A stretch of DNA of 64,000 nt from Apteryx mantelli (Eukaryota; Chordata; Aves; Apterygiformes; Apterygidae): the NCBI RefSeq assembly GCF_036417845.1, contig NC_090020.1, positions 45,120,425-45,184,424 on the forward strand, written 5' to 3'. Below the pieces are notes generated by a model. It saw only the letters and a program-made list of their open reading frames with translations, was not told where the DNA came from and made no database searches. A program made the translations under genes and the position numbers. The stretch's first letter is position 1. The number at the start of each line of letters is the position of its first letter. Below, piece by piece: positions 12,601-25,590 of this stretch.

Positions 12601-15600
12601 TAAACAAGCCACAAAATAAGAACAGACTTGAGTTTCCCCCATCCTGCTGACTCCACTGTGTTGAATGTTTTACTGGTTCAAAGGGCTACTGTAGAAACTT
12701 TTCATACTGTCCTGCACGTTCTGGTTTAAGCCACACAAAAAATCAGACATGTTAAGCTAGAGCAAGTATCATGTTCACTGGCCATAGGTTAAGCTAGCTA
12801 ACTTGAACCAGTCAGATAGCATTATCTAATTAATATTTTCTTAATGATTGCAGAAAATTAGATGTTTAAATAGCAATGTAGATGAGAAGGTAGTAAAATC
12901 TATGTATATCGGGTTAGTTGTCTATTGCCTTTTTTTCAGTATTTCTCTAAACAGACAATTTCTATTGGTTTTGTAATGACTGTATAAAGTTTACCAAAGC
13001 AAGCACAATATTATCACAGCAAGGAACTGCTGTGATTTGACAATATTAAATAAACATCAGGTTGATTTCATAGCTGAGGGCCATGTACTTAGATGTGATA
13101 TACAGTGTGAAGAAGGTGAATTCTGAGAGACACTATTCAAAAGTCTCAAAATCTGCCCAAAGACTTTTTAGGGCAGATACTTAACCGGTAAAAAATAAAG
13201 AAATTCCACTAAAATAAACAAAAAAACCCATGCTCAGTGTCAGTTCTGTATAAGTTATGCTATCCTTCAGAAGACTTTATTTTCATTATTCTTAAGCTAT
13301 AGTAAAAAGCAGAATGCAGGATTTCTTTCCAGTTACGAAAAAAAAAATCTGTTTTTCTTGTAAATACAATATTGCAAAATGGCAAATGTTATCTCAGTAG
13401 TATCTGGCTCAGAATGCACTAGAGGGTGACGAGAATATTTCTGTTTACTAACAAGGTAATGTTTGAATTGATTATCCAGTAACTATGCTGATAAGCCTGG
13501 GTCAAATGTAGGTTGATTTATTTCTTATCTGCTGCTAACACTAAGAAATATCCCCAGTTTTAACCATGAGGTATTACTTAAGTCTAAGCAAAACATTTGC
13601 CATCTTTTTGTGTTCTCTGTAAATCAGTACTTTACTTCAGCTTTTTTAATATTTGTAGTTCCATATATGCCTCTCCCTGAGAACAATGAGACCTCCAGGT
13701 ACTCATAAGCTTGCCTTGCAACAGCTCTCTGTAAAGCACCTCCAAAACAGGTCCTGTAAAGCCTTGTCCAAGCAGAACAATTGCAGAGGCTGGGATCATG
13801 CTCCCTTCAAGCCAGTGGTGAGAGCATGAAGGGCAATCCAGAAAGCTAACTTGCCTGGCCGGGACGTATCAAGAGCTGCCCAACCAGAAACACTAGAGTT
13901 TAGACTGCCTAAACTGGAATGGTAGGTGCTTAAACCTCAGAAAACAATTCACTCTCTCCTCAAAACAATTCTTGCTCCTGAAGGCACCTGAAAATCAATT
14001 ATTTGTTTCAGTTCCTTGAATGCCTAAGCTCAGGCTCTTGCACACTGCTTTGGAATCCTCTCACCTGGCAGACATGGAAGGCACTCGGGCTCTAGGTCAG
14101 TTAAGGGGTATGACATTGCCTGCTGCATAGTGCATTTGCCCCAAATTGCGAGATATGAGTTCTAGGCCCCAAGGTCCCAATTCCCAGGCAAGTACCCTCT
14201 CACATTTACATTAAGAGACACACTGAATAAGGCTATTCTCTAGTATCTTGTTAAACCTGCTTTTCTTCCTCCACCGTAGCCTACAATTTCCACCAAGAGA
14301 GCAAGAAGAAGAAAAGAGCAGCCTACTGGTGGAAGCACTTTAGTGGGATTGAGGAGAGCCTGGATCCTCCCAGCACTATTAATGTATTTTGCATTGGACA
14401 GGAATGAGGCAAAAGCAACCCCAAGAGCAGAGGTGCGTAAAGACAGTCTAACTTGACCAAGTGAGCCAGCTCTGAGTAGAGTACAGTTGTGGCACTGTGT
14501 GAATTCTAGCATGCATGTTCTTTAGTACAGCACCAAGCTAGCCCTGTTAAACAGCTTTTTTGCAACCTGAGCAAGCAGCTGATGTTACTATGTCATGGCA
14601 CAATGGTGAGAGAGGACAGGAAGGGGGCAAGGCTGAATACCTTTTTAATTCAATTTCTTGCCTCCAAAATGGAAGTTTTGCAATGAGGAGTTTGGAATAA
14701 TCAGCACATATTGGTCATACTAGAGAACCAATGATTGCATCTTCACTGTCCTGTTGCAGTGTGTTCACCTGGAGAGTGTCCCAGTCAGTATGTATGCTGG
14801 AGAGAGCCACAGCATGGCCTGGCCTTTGCAATACTCTCAGAACACTTTCCAAAGCAAGCTGGATAAGGCCTTTCCCCTTTCCAGCACCCCCAGGAACATG
14901 TCTACCAAGTGATATCTCAGTGTGCCAACTAGGCTACGTGACATAGGGCAAGACAGAGGGCTGGATCCACTGGATGCTTGCTGTTCAGAGCCTCAGAAAC
15001 AGTTTTTGCCAAACAGCATGAACAGAAGAGTGTCTATCCTATGGCTGTTGTCCATCCCCTTTTATTTAGCGAGACTCTCAATGTGCTGATGAGCACTGTC
15101 CCCATCCACCTTCTCTATGAAGGCTTGTAAGGGTGGATGCCTGTCTTCTCTCCTTATGAGGACTCCTACACCTAGTTGCTGAGGAAGACATGAGAAGGCT
15201 GATGCTCAGCTATCACACCTGTGAGCCCTTCCTGCCTTTCTAGAGGATCTTGAGGATCACCAGTAAGGATCTGTGAGGACTCCCTTCTAAAGGCTGCCTG
15301 AAGGGTAAGAGTGTGCGTAGTGCATGTGAGTCAGGACTAGGGGGAGTGTGTGGAGAGCCTGGTGGGATAGCTGTGCTGTCTGAGAACACCCCATAGGCAC
15401 GGTATGGATATGGCTGGCCCCAACTGGGTGGCAGCTTTGAAACCTATAGTGTCCATTTGGATAGGATATCCTCTTTGGATTGGCACCCAGGAACAGACAG
15501 CAGTATAGGTGTCACCTTTTGAGCTGAGCAAAAAAGATCAGCCATGCTGAAGACCAAAAAGATGAATCAAATGAATTTCAACAGAGAGGACTCAAAAGTG

Positions 15601-16599
15601 GAATTGCAAGGAATGGTTTTTGAATTACTCCTAAATGTGAAGGAGATAATTCTCCTTTGTACACCAGGTGAGGCACTATAATTCTGAAGTTCATAAGCTG
15701 GTACATCCAGATAAGGCACACCAAAACTGCAAAGAAAATACAAGGTTGAATCTGGAAGCCATGTCAGTATGCTGCCATACCTAATCTCATTAGCCTTCCT
15801 AGGAAGGTTCCTTAGCTCAGGATCAGAGCAAGGCTAACAAGGTTATGTCCTTTCTGGGGCAGAATTACTTGGCAGCAGCTAAGGGCTCTTTGAAGTGCTT
15901 TCTGCTCTGGCCACTAGACATGTCCTAGCTCAAAAATGACAGAGCACATCATAGAAACATCTCTGCCTCCAACAGTCAGCACCAGGAGGTCAGCCAGGTG
16001 TCAGTCATCAAGCTTGCACGAGACAAGAAACAAAGGAGCTTCCACTGAAGATACAGAAATAATCAACTTAAAATTGGGAGAAGAAATTACATTCTGAACC
16101 AAACCATAAGCAGTCTGAGTACCTTCTACTCCAAGCTATCAGAGAAAAAAAGACCTTAGTTGGATAAACATTACAAAATTATTTTAAAAATCAGATACAT
16201 TTTTCATAAATAATCTGTTCCTTGCTGTTACACTAACCAGAGTAAGAATGAATACAGAATAGATTCATGGTTCACGTCAGAATTAATTAATCACTGTGAG
16301 GCTTATGTTGGGAACAAACTTTTCCTATTGGCATGTTAACTGTATAATTGGATTTGTGGAGGTCCTACATGTGTTTTTGAAGCTCCTAATTTGAACAAAG
16401 TCAAAGCCATTGCTTGGCTTTGCAAGATTTGTGCTTCTTCATGCCAACTCAAGCTTTCTGCTAATTAGAGGGAAGCTTATTTACTGAAAATCAAGGGTGG
16501 AGGCAAGGGAAAAATGGCACCAAGTTCTATAAACCAAGTGTACTAAATTGTTTCTGTCTTCAGGACAGAAAGGAAGAATAGATAACACTTTACATTACT
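9690..16599. other. Intergenic, nothing recognised
   Basis: No gene or named repeat seen. Open frames of 143 codons (+, 9769-10200), 127 codons (+, 11514-11897) and 96 codons (-, 11842-12132) lack domains, consistent composition or plausible splice partners, and I treat them as chance. The block from about 14040 to 16010 is somewhat GC-richer than its surroundings, with no recognised cause. Confidence 0.55.
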
Positions 16600-16745
16600 A
16601 TGAAGAAAGAACAGACTATCTGACTAGATACAAAGAAATTCTTTTTCACCATGAGTGCAAATTTTTATTCACTAGAACAGGTTTCCAGAGAAACTCTATT
16701 CTTTCAACTTAAATTACTGTTTCTATGATTCTGCAAAGGGCAATA
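16600..16745 (+). mobile_element. Degraded CR1 3' end fragment
   Basis: The sequence follows the CR1 3' terminus. A stretch resembling CR1 TTTTTCACxxTGAGxG lies at 16642-16658, the equivalent of CACTGGAACAGGTTGCCCAGAG lies near 16668-16692, and a terminal TTTCTATGATTCTG sits at 16720-16733, matching the octamer-type tail of CR1. Only about 130 bp of this 5'-truncated copy survives, and it has many substitutions. Confidence 0.6.
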
Positions 16746-17924
16746 GGTAATCCTTAGTCACAGCAAGTAGGATAGAGAGAAGCCTGACGTGTATCATGTC
16801 AGGGCTGCTCACTTTCTAGACAACACTTCCATTGTTTTTACACATTGTTCTTTGCCTTCTTTTTTACCATCTCCACTTCTCATTTGCCCTGTTAAATAAA
16901 TCTTGATTTAGAATTACCATCAGACAAAGCAAGTCACTGGATGCCACTCCAAGAAGAAATCAAAGCTAAGCTCTGTCCCTAAGAGGTAGCTCTAATATCT
17001 GTTAGATTTGTGAAACCATTCGAACCTATGTTATCACTATACCACCCGCAGACATGCTGGAGCAGTGAAGATGTTTATGGTATCCTTATGATGATGATGT
17101 TACCTAGGACCTTGATTTTTAGTGATGTACCTCCACTCTTACTAGTATTGGCTGAAGCACTTAATTATGTGTGGCATACCTTTCCACTATCTAAATGGGT
17201 TTTGACAAAGTGACACCAGTTATCAGAGAAATTAAGAAAAATATCTAATGCAGGAAAAGTCAAGAAAAGAAATCAAGTTACAGTGAGCCAGGACAAAGCA
17301 CGGTCTGTCTACAACATCCCAGAATAGTTCTTTCATTCATTATCTATATGATAGTCTCAATTTAGAGGACCTAGAATGGCAGAGGTGAAAGTCTATGTCT
17401 CATACTGAGGTATTTATCTGCTTCAATGGCATTTCTGGATATGATTCCTGAGGGTAAGATGGTCTTACCTGTTCTTGGGATGTTTCCGAAGAAGCAAGCA
17501 TGCCCCAAACAGGAACTTCTAAACTTGAACTTCTGTTTAAACGTCTACTCTCAAAAAACAAAGGTGATGATGTTTTGTGTGCACCAGTTCTGATGGTACT
17601 TAATTTGAGGTCTCCGTTTTGTTGTGCCTCAAATTCCATTTAAATTCATCTTACTGAATTAAAAACAAACCCTCAGTAAGACTAGGTTGAAATGGATAAA
17701 GGTAATTCACTTACAACATCTTGAGTTGATGCTCAAGGGTAAGTTTCCCTGTACACTGTCCCTCCTTGCTACAGGGCACAATGAAATGATTGAAAACAAA
17801 TAGCTGACATGTCTAGTAGTCTGGCCTGAGCAGAGTAAAAAGATGCAATATCTCCTTGTGTGGAGGATTTGCCATATTCCACCGAGAGTTCTACTGTAAT
17901 CACAGTTTAAATGAGAAGGAGACA
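16746..17924. other. Intergenic, nothing recognised
   Basis: Unique-looking DNA between two CR1 copies. Small minus-strand ORFs (17400-17639, 17707-17925) show no features of a real gene. Confidence 0.55.
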
Positions 17925-18613
17925 TGTCAGGAGTGAATGTTGTCTACCTTGACTTCAGCAAGGTTTTTGACACTGTCTCTCATGACGTTCTCATAGGCAA
18001 GCTCAGGAAGTGCAGGCTAGATAAGCTGACAGTGAGGTGGACTGAAAACTGGCTGAAAGGCAGAGCTCAGAGGGCTGTGATCGGTGGCACACAGTCTAGT
18101 TGGAGGTCTGTAGCTAGCGGTGTCCCCCAGGGGTCAGTACTGGGTCCAGTCTTGTTCAACTTCTTCATCAATGACCTGGATGAAGGGTCAGAGTGCACCC
18201 TCAGCAAGTTTGCTGACGATACAAAACTGGAAGGAGTGGCTGATACCCCAGAGGGCTGTGCTGCCATTCAGAGGGACCTTGACAGGCTGGAGAGCTGGAT
18301 GGAGAGGAACCTCATGCAGTTCAACAAAGGCAAGTGCAGGGTCCTGCACCTAGGGAGGAATAACCCCATGCAGCAGTACAGGCTGGGGGTTGACCTGCTG
18401 GAAAGCAGCTCTGCAGATAAGGACCTGGGGATCCTGGTGGACTGCAGGCTGACCATGAGCCAGCAATGTGCGCTTGGGGCCAAGAAGGCTAATGGTATCC
18501 TGGGCTGCATTAGGAAGAGCATTGCCAGCAGGTTGAGGGAGGTGCTCCTCCCTCACTACTCAGCCCTGGTGAGGCCACATCTGGAGTGCTGTGTCCAATT
18601 CTGGGCTCCCTAG
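17924..18613 (+). pseudogene. CR1 ORF2 reverse-transcriptase fragment
   Basis: A 229-codon open stretch covering the central and C-terminal reverse-transcriptase domain of CR1. Visible motifs in order are [15 protein letters not shown] (palm motif with the first catalytic Asp, residues 7-21), [14 protein letters not shown] (65-78) and the catalytic box FADDTKLEG from residue 96 (bases 18209-18220 encode FADD). The conserved [14 protein letters not shown] segment follows at the end. The N-terminal endonuclease and early RT are absent through truncation. The frame ends at a TAG where CR1 normally has a Gln codon, and the homologous frame resumes downstream with a deletion. The ATG at 17924 is only the first in-frame Met near the truncation point. 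There is no evidence of expression. Confidence 0.92.
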
Positions 18614-19080
18614 TACAAGAGAAACATAGAGCTACTGAAGCAAGTCCAGCAAAAGGCTGCTAAGATGATTAAGGGACTGAAGCATCTCTCCTGTGAGGAA
18701 AGGCTGAGAGAGCTGGGACAAGAGAAGACTGAGGGGGGATCTTATCTATGTGTATAAGTATCTGAAGGAAAGGTGTAAAGAGGATGGGGCCAGACTCTCT
18801 ACAGTGGTGCCCAGCAACAGGAGAAGAGGCAACGGGCACAAACTGAAACACAGGAAGGTCTGTCTGAACATGAGGATAAACTTTTCACTGTGAAGGTGAC
18901 TGAGCATTGGAATAGGTTGCCCAGAGAGGCTGTGGAGTCTCCTTCCTTGGAGATATTCAAAAATCATCTGGACACAGTCCTGGGCAACGTGCTCTAGGTG
19001 ACCCTGCTTGAGCAGGAGGGTTAGACTACATGATCTTCAGAGGTTCCCTCCAACCTCAACCATTCTGTGATTCTGTGATA
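17925..19080 (+). mobile_element. 5'-truncated CR1 LINE, relatively young
   Basis: About 1.15 kb of CR1 in sense orientation. It starts inside the reverse-transcriptase domain of ORF2, runs through the C-terminal part of the protein, and ends in the diagnostic CR1 tail ATTCTGTGATTCTGTGAT at about 19061-19079. Severe 5' truncation with an intact 3' end is normal for CR1, which primes reverse transcription from the tail repeat. The copy is much less eroded than the others here. It has a TAG in the ORF (18611-18613) and, near 18715-18730, a small deletion relative to the usual CR1 sequence (GCTGGGACAAGAGAAG lacks the internal segment normally between GGGA and GAGAAG). It is therefore fixed and non-autonomous. 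The 5' junction is accurate only to about 15 bp. Confidence 0.93.
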
Positions 19081-21425
19081 ACTCTGTTCAAGGCCCATAG
19101 AAAACCAAAGCAGAGGAGGGCATTAATGTCTAGAGCTCATTTCAGAAGTAAAATCCTTCTCTAACGAGGACTGAGGAAGCATGGTCTCAGTTATCTCACA
19201 ACATGTTCCAACCAACAAATTATATTGTTTCCTTAGTAAGAACACTGTCCATCCTTCCCCAGCTGATACAGGCAGAACTGGGCTTTCAGACTCAGCTCCC
19301 TGCAAAGTGAGCATGGCTTCCTTTAGCCCATCAAAATAAAGAGAAATCTTTGGAGCAGAGAGAAGAAACAGATTTGTTCCTTCTCATCTTCACACTCTGC
19401 AAAGTGTCCTAATCACAAGGACAGATCAAACTTCCTTCCGTCTCATTTTTTTTCTGGCTCTATGGGTTTTGCATTTTTTGGCTTCAGAGGGGCTGAAAAG
19501 CAGCAGCAGAAAATGCTCTTGCCAAAAGTTCCCATGACCTGGTAGTTTGGTCATTCTTCTAGGGACATGCTCTCAATCCCACTCATGCAGAACACGATGC
19601 AAAAAGAGGTACTACCATCATGACCCCAGCTAGATTTATCCTGAGCAGATGGAGGGATTTCCTTCTGGCTCTTTATACCCTCACTACAAGAGACACACTT
19701 AAGTGGATGGCATCACTTTGTGTTAGGGCCTGATTCCCTAAATAAATCAGTGTGGAAAGGAAGTCCTACATTAGGTGGATTAGATCACTCATTGGCACTG
19801 TCTATATGGCAAGGCTTCAGTGCACCTGGCATTCCTTGCCCCCAAGTTGTCTAGGACTGAATTCCCTTGCAGATCTGGACTCCAGCAGGGAAACCCTGCA
19901 CACCTGGCTGCCTCCCCCAGAGCTCTTCTTCTATTGCTGCTTTTGCAACAGTGACCTCTTTTTATTCCTAATGGGAATTTTAATCTCTTTCTCCTCTGCT
20001 CTTGCCTAGTCCCTAGTCTAGAATGGTTTTCTCATTCCAGGGTATACAGCAGCATCTACTGGCATTTCATGGACTTTATCTGTAAGCCATGAATGCTTTT
20101 AGTCTTTTGATGTCCCCTACATCCATCAGTTCAACACAGAAAACTCTCTCTACTGTTATTTTCCCCCTCAAACCAGTTAATAAGTGATTTAATAACTCTT
20201 TTAAACTCCATTTAAGAGGCCCACCTGACAACCTTTATAGTTTGCATAATGATCTGCATGACATTCCAAAAGTAATGAGATGATTAGAAGAACAGCCTTC
20301 TAAAAGACATACTGTTAAAGAGCAAGAAGCAAAACACCCAGAAATCCAGCCAGCATTTTCAATTCTGTAGTTATTATAACATTACCACATTAGCAGTTCT
20401 GAGAGTCAGCTAAGCAGTGGAGTTCTTGGAAGAGACACTGGGATCATGCACATGTTTACACACAATGCATTGCATACACCTGCAGTCTAACCAGAAGTGG
20501 GATAGCACCAAGAGCAGGAGAAACTTTGCTAACTTTCATCTACTTAATGTGGGTATCAGTAGCAGTGTCAGCAGCAAGAGCTTCAACATGGGCTAGCTAC
20601 CCATGCTTTTATGCAAGCTCCAGGCACACAAGTCTTTGCCTGCTAATTCTTCTCTCTTATACTATCAACACATCTAGATCACTGCCACCTTGGGTATGGC
20701 TATACATGCTGCAGTCACACCTGACTGCTGTGCAGATATGCTTTAGGCGTAGAAGAGTTTTGAATACCAGGCTTGAGCGCTGTTGCCACATCATGTTAGC
20801 TCCCTTTGCCACTTTCCAATAAGTTGCTGTTATATTCTCCTGCTGACTGTAAATGAATCCTTCCATTATGGTAGGAAAGCACAGACTAATGTAACTAAAC
20901 TAAAAAACACCTAGAAAAAATGTTGTAATTATACATTTGAAAACAGTAATTAACTAGGATGTAGAAGAGTAAGAATTCAGTAGCTAAAGGGTATAGGAGA
21001 AGCTTCACATCAACATCTTTCTCCCTAAGCTGCCCTGTGGACCCTCCCATCAAGAGTGAAAATTAGATAGTGACTAGTAATTATCACAATGGAATTTATT
21101 TCACAACACAAGTTGTTTTTTCAGATTAGACATATAAGACATTTGTGGGATTTGCAACTCTTCTCTGGAGCAGCTATGGGAACCCAAGGAAGTTCAAAGA
21201 CCTTTAGTAAGGGCTACACAATTTGCTGCTCCAGAGTTCAAGCCTACATATGTTCAGGTCAAATTGCTTTACAAAAAACTTAAACAAACTCTCATTTGCC
21301 CTATCTTTAAACAAGAGGATGGGGGTGAGACCTAAGCATTCAGGTAAAAAAGAGAGCCATATTTAAGTGTTCAAAAGAAACAAAACTAGTACCCTGTTTC
21401 AAAGATGCATTTTAAGGATATGAAG
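19081..21425. other. Intergenic, nothing recognised
   Basis: No gene, RNA or repeat identified. The longest open frame is 98 codons (+, 20526-20822) and has no recognisable domain. Confidence 0.55.
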
Positions 21426-21457
<32 letters not shown>

Positions 21458-21458
21458 A
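21426..21458. repeat. (CA)n microsatellite
   Basis: An uninterrupted AC-dinucleotide run from 21426 to 21450 continues after one extra A as ACACACA to about 21458. It is a simple-sequence repeat. Confidence 0.95.
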
Positions 21459-22147
21459 GACCCCTCACCAAACTCTTACAAAATACCAATGCCCACTATT
21501 CTTCTTTAAAAACTGCCTAAAAAATGGAACAAGACTTTTTTAAAGCTGTCTTCCTTGGGCAGTGTTTTAATGCACTTAGAATCTCATTTAATCTGATAGA
21601 TCAACCTTCACTGATATTATTACATACAAGGAAACCAAAAGAGTCATGTGTTATTTCCAGCTGAACCAGTTATGCAAACTCAGTATATAAATGGACTCAA
21701 AGCATCAACATTGGAAACTGAAGAGATGATAAAGCTACCCAATGAGTGTTACTGCTTTTTAAAGCAATTACGGTAGCTTTATGAACTAACTAAAATGAAC
21801 TAGGTACTTGCTAGACAGACTATGAGGCACTCTTTACATTCAAGGAGTTCAGTCTATGACAAAGCAAATGCTTAGGTTAGGAAGAAACATGATTCAGTAT
21901 ATCCAAACTTAACAACTACTACTGTTTGTGAGATTTACAACAAAATTGAAAAAATCTTTCAAAACAATTTAAATACAAATAACTGCAAGGTAAAGATATA
22001 AGAGTAAGATTTCTAATGGCCCTTAATACATTTCTGGGAAAGTAGATTACATAAAATATTGCCCAATCTTAGCACGTGAAACAAATGATAACAGCACAGG
22101 CAAGCAGATTGCTTATTATCTGGAAAAGGATATAGTAAGTAGGTTGT

Positions 22148-22250
22148 GGAGAAAAAAGAAAAAAGAAAAAAGAAAAAAGAAAAAAGAAAAAAGAAAAAAG
22201 AGAGAGAGCAAAGGAGAGGAAGAAGAAGAGGAAGAGGGAGAGGAAGAGAA
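22148..22250 (+). repeat. 103-bp homopurine tract with (GAAAAAA)7
   Basis: All bases are purine except one C at 22209. The first half is seven perfect copies of the heptamer GAAAAAA (22151-22199, next G at 22200). It then passes through (GA)n into GGA/GAA-rich purine sequence. The apparent Lys/Arg/Glu-rich and Phe/Ser-rich frames on either strand here are products of the repeat. Confidence 0.93.
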
Positions 22251-25204
22251 CTGTTTGAAGAGCAAGTACTTACCATCACTGAATGGATCAGAATACACAT
22301 TCCCCATACAATCTGTTTAATTCATGTTCCAGTCTACTAAAGATATTGGGGCAAATCAGTCTCTGAAGAACAAATCAGAATTTCTGTAGATCTGGTGCTT
22401 TGTGTACTAGATGTTTATACAAACATGTAAGAGTTTAATTCTTTCCCCAAAGAATTTACATTTCATGACAAGAGACAGCTCAAAGGTTGAGAACATGAAC
22501 TATGAATGAGTTATAACTAAATCCTCTGACATCTTGCAAAGTCATCTTAGGTTTCCCACAGCACCTCCTAGAGAGAGAATTTCTGCAAAAATATGTGACA
22601 AGTGATAAAACATGCTGGGCTACTGACCTGCTCTTTATGAAAGCATGTTTAAAGAGAGGTAACGGGTTGGACTGAATGTGCATCTTTGGAATAACCTTAC
22701 CCAGGAAAGGTAAATAGGTTATTTATTTTATCTCTAATTTCTATTGTCCTAAATAGTGTGTAATTATATTTTTGAAACATTAAAAGTTTAGATTGAATTT
22801 TAATCTTTGACAAAAGAATACCACAAATCATTATTTCTTTTTCTCAGAAGGCTACCTTGGGGAATTTGTTGACTACTGTTGAAAGAAACTGAAGGAAAAT
22901 CCTATATATGAACTCAGTAGTTCTTAACTACAATGGGACAGTGGCCTCTTAATCATATTTTGTTGGAAGCAAGGGCTAATAACCTCACAAATTTGCTGAC
23001 TATATACACTTATAGACACAATAAATGATGATGTTCTTACAATATCCATTCATTAGAGATCAGTCTAGATCAGAACAGTCTAGTAACTAGTTCTAGGAAC
23101 TTTCTGCTGCCACCTACAGACTGGTGTTGCAGCTCCTTGAAGCAAGTGGGCCTCCAGCTCTGAGCCCAGTATCAGGGAACATTCAGGTCACACCAAAGAC
23201 TGACTCAAGACATAAAGGTCCTGTGCAAACTGAAGACCTTATGTTTTGTGACCAGTGTAATTTTGCATCCATGAAAGTACAAAGCAATTCCTTACAGTAG
23301 GTAAAGTATATCCCATGGATACTGTGATTTGTGCAAGTGCAACAATCATTATTTGTAAACCCCAATGGTGACGAGGACTAACTCATTAATCTCCTTGTCC
23401 TCTGCCTGAGGTGAAGTGTAGTATGTCAGAGCACTTGCATCTCTAACAAAGGTGTTATTTTTGGGGTAAAATGTGGAAAATCTTCTAGAATTAAATTGGA
23501 GGACAGGGAGGGATGACCTGAATAAGCAGAAAGGACAGCTTAAAAGGAACACCAATGAATTAGAGACAAACCGAGTATGAAGTGATAATTAAATGCCCAA
23601 AGAACAGGGCATATTGACTGAGTAGTCACTGATTAGAGAAGAACATAGAGAATATCATTTTATAGTGATTGATAAATAAGAACAATAAGTTCCATAATGC
23701 AGTACTAGTGTTAAAAGAGAGATACCTTGTGAGAGTATATTAGGGTATTAGTAAGTTTGAAAAGAATGAAAAGTCCATACTCTGCATTAACTAGAACAAA
23801 TTAAGGTACAAGGCCTACATACACTAGGAGTTTCTTTCTTGAATTACACACCCCCTTCCTGAAGATCTCATACCCTCTTTCCTCTCCAGCTTTCAGTCTT
23901 CCACCAATTCTCCTATTACCTTTTTTCATCATTTCTAGACACAGAACCCCAACCACAAATCAGTTCCACTGCATCCTCCTCTTCAACTGCTCTTGGCCTG
24001 TATCATCAGTGGCAGTACTAGTGCCTCCTCCACTTAAACATCAGGAGTACATTTGTGTGAATGACCAAGACACCTGGGAGATATGGCGTTAACTGCTGCA
24101 ATTGCATCACTTAAATGAGCACTGACAAAATGAATGAAGAGGAGAAACTTCATGGCAAATCTGCCTGCCAACCTTTTGCTCTCTAGGGAGTAGCAGCTTC
24201 AAGCTGTAATGGTGCCAGAAGTCCAGACAACAGATAATATGGCATATCATAAAGAAGCTTAGAGAATCATGAATATCTTCAGTGAAGGAGACCTAGCCTA
24301 GAGTTACTGGAGATGGATTAGTTTAGTGTTACATAGACCAATCTTAGCATCCAAGATCCAAGATTAGACAAACCGTTATAACAATTCGAAGCGTTCCTGT
24401 CACAACAAAAGTATTTCAACTTCAGAGTAAAACCTTTATGAATAGTCAGGGTTAGTCCAGGACCTCTGATATTTGACATCAACCTGCTCACCCTGCCTGC
24501 AATATCTTGGGGGTTGGGGGGGGAGAGGAGCTAAAAACAAAAATTCCCCAAGAATTTACTGAGATGGCTGCAGTATGCATGAGCAGGACAATTTTAAGGG
24601 AGCAGTGAATCCCACCAAGGGCCATTTTCTCTCTCTTCTTATTCAAAACTACATACAATCATTGAGAAGCAATGAAATATCATTTACTCAATGCCAGCAC
24701 AAATAACTCCTCCATGTTAGGCAAAGAAAACACCATCTGTCATCTCTTGTGGTGTCCAGGTTATAGGATAAAGAATTGAGTAAAACATTTTGGGGAAAAA
24801 TTTCAAGAGTTATGAATAACTATAGGGATCAGATATCTGAGAGCAAAAAGAATCACAGAGGAACAATCTAAGAAACAAAGCCCCTCAAGTAACCAATGCC
24901 ACATCTTGTTCCTGGAGAAGGCCTCAGAGTGGCTCATGGCTGAATAGAATTGGTCAAAAAGCAAATCATAACATCTCTAAATCAGCAATAATCTACAAAG
25001 ACCTAATACTTGCAAACTGATGTTCACATTGTTCTGGTTTCACCTAAGGTTCAAACGTAAGGACACTTGGAACAAGTGGCAAGGAATGTGACATTTATCT
25101 AGCAGATACAATCTTTAAATAAACACTGGAAACATTTCTCAGAAGATGTAAGCTCTAGTCCATGCAGGTGTACTGGCATATTTTATGCAAATTACATTGA
25201 AAAG
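22251..25204. other. Intergenic, nothing recognised
   Basis: No exon, RNA gene or named repeat seen apart from the possible CTCF site at 23106-23120 and a short G-rich run at 24509-24523. Open frames are all below about 70 codons. Confidence 0.55.
23106..23120 (-). promoter_or_regulatory. Possible CTCF core motif
   Basis: On the minus strand the sequence reads TCTGTAGGTGGCAGC. From its fourth base it matches the CTCF core consensus CCASYAGRKGGCRSY at every position, and two of the first three bases differ. Such matches occur by chance, and occupancy cannot be judged from sequence. Confidence 0.25.
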
Positions 25205-25590
25205 ACATAAAAGGTTAACAGAAAGGCAACAAACATGATCCAAAAACATAGAATGACTTGTTCATAAGGAATAATTAAGTGAAGACTCTTCAGTGAAGTC
25301 TTAAGTTATGACTCCTCAGTCTGGAAAAACAGACAACCGAATACGACAGAGGTAAAAAAAATCTGAGTGATGTGGAGATAGTGAATAGGAATTGATTGTT
25401 CACTGTGTTCCAGCGCAAGAGCTGGGGGTCGGGGGCACCAAATGAAACTAACAGAATTCAAAACTAGCAAAAGGAAGTGGATTTCCACACAACCTATGGC
25501 CAAGTTTTGGATAGTAGTATTTTACATGGGTTCAAAAAGTGATTAGGCAAATCCATCACTACTTATTAATTTAAATAAAGCCATGTCTAT
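25205..25590 (+). mobile_element. Ancient CR1/L3-like LINE fragment
   Basis: The segment follows an older CR1 lineage. GAAAGGCAACAAACATGATC at 25221-25240 matches the usual RRATRMI-coding stretch. CTGAGTGATGTGGAGATAGT at 25362-25381 and the following GAATAGGAATTGATTGTTCACT match the block encoding MSDVDKVNREQLF-type residues. The block around 25425-25500 (GGGGGCACCAAATGAAACTA, then AGCAAAAGGAAGT) and the terminal ATGGGTTCAAAAAGTGATTA at 25527-25546 also fit. Indels and substitutions are frequent. This is an inactive relic, and its ends are approximate. Confidence 0.75.

Noticed and set aside
18067-18556. ORFs overlapping the CR1 RT fragment in other frames and on the minus strand
   Set aside because: These are shadows of the CR1 reading frame at 17924-18613.
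22013-22340. Ser/Phe-rich and Lys/Arg/Glu-rich ORFs
   Set aside because: They are translations of the homopurine/homopyrimidine repeat at 22148-22250.
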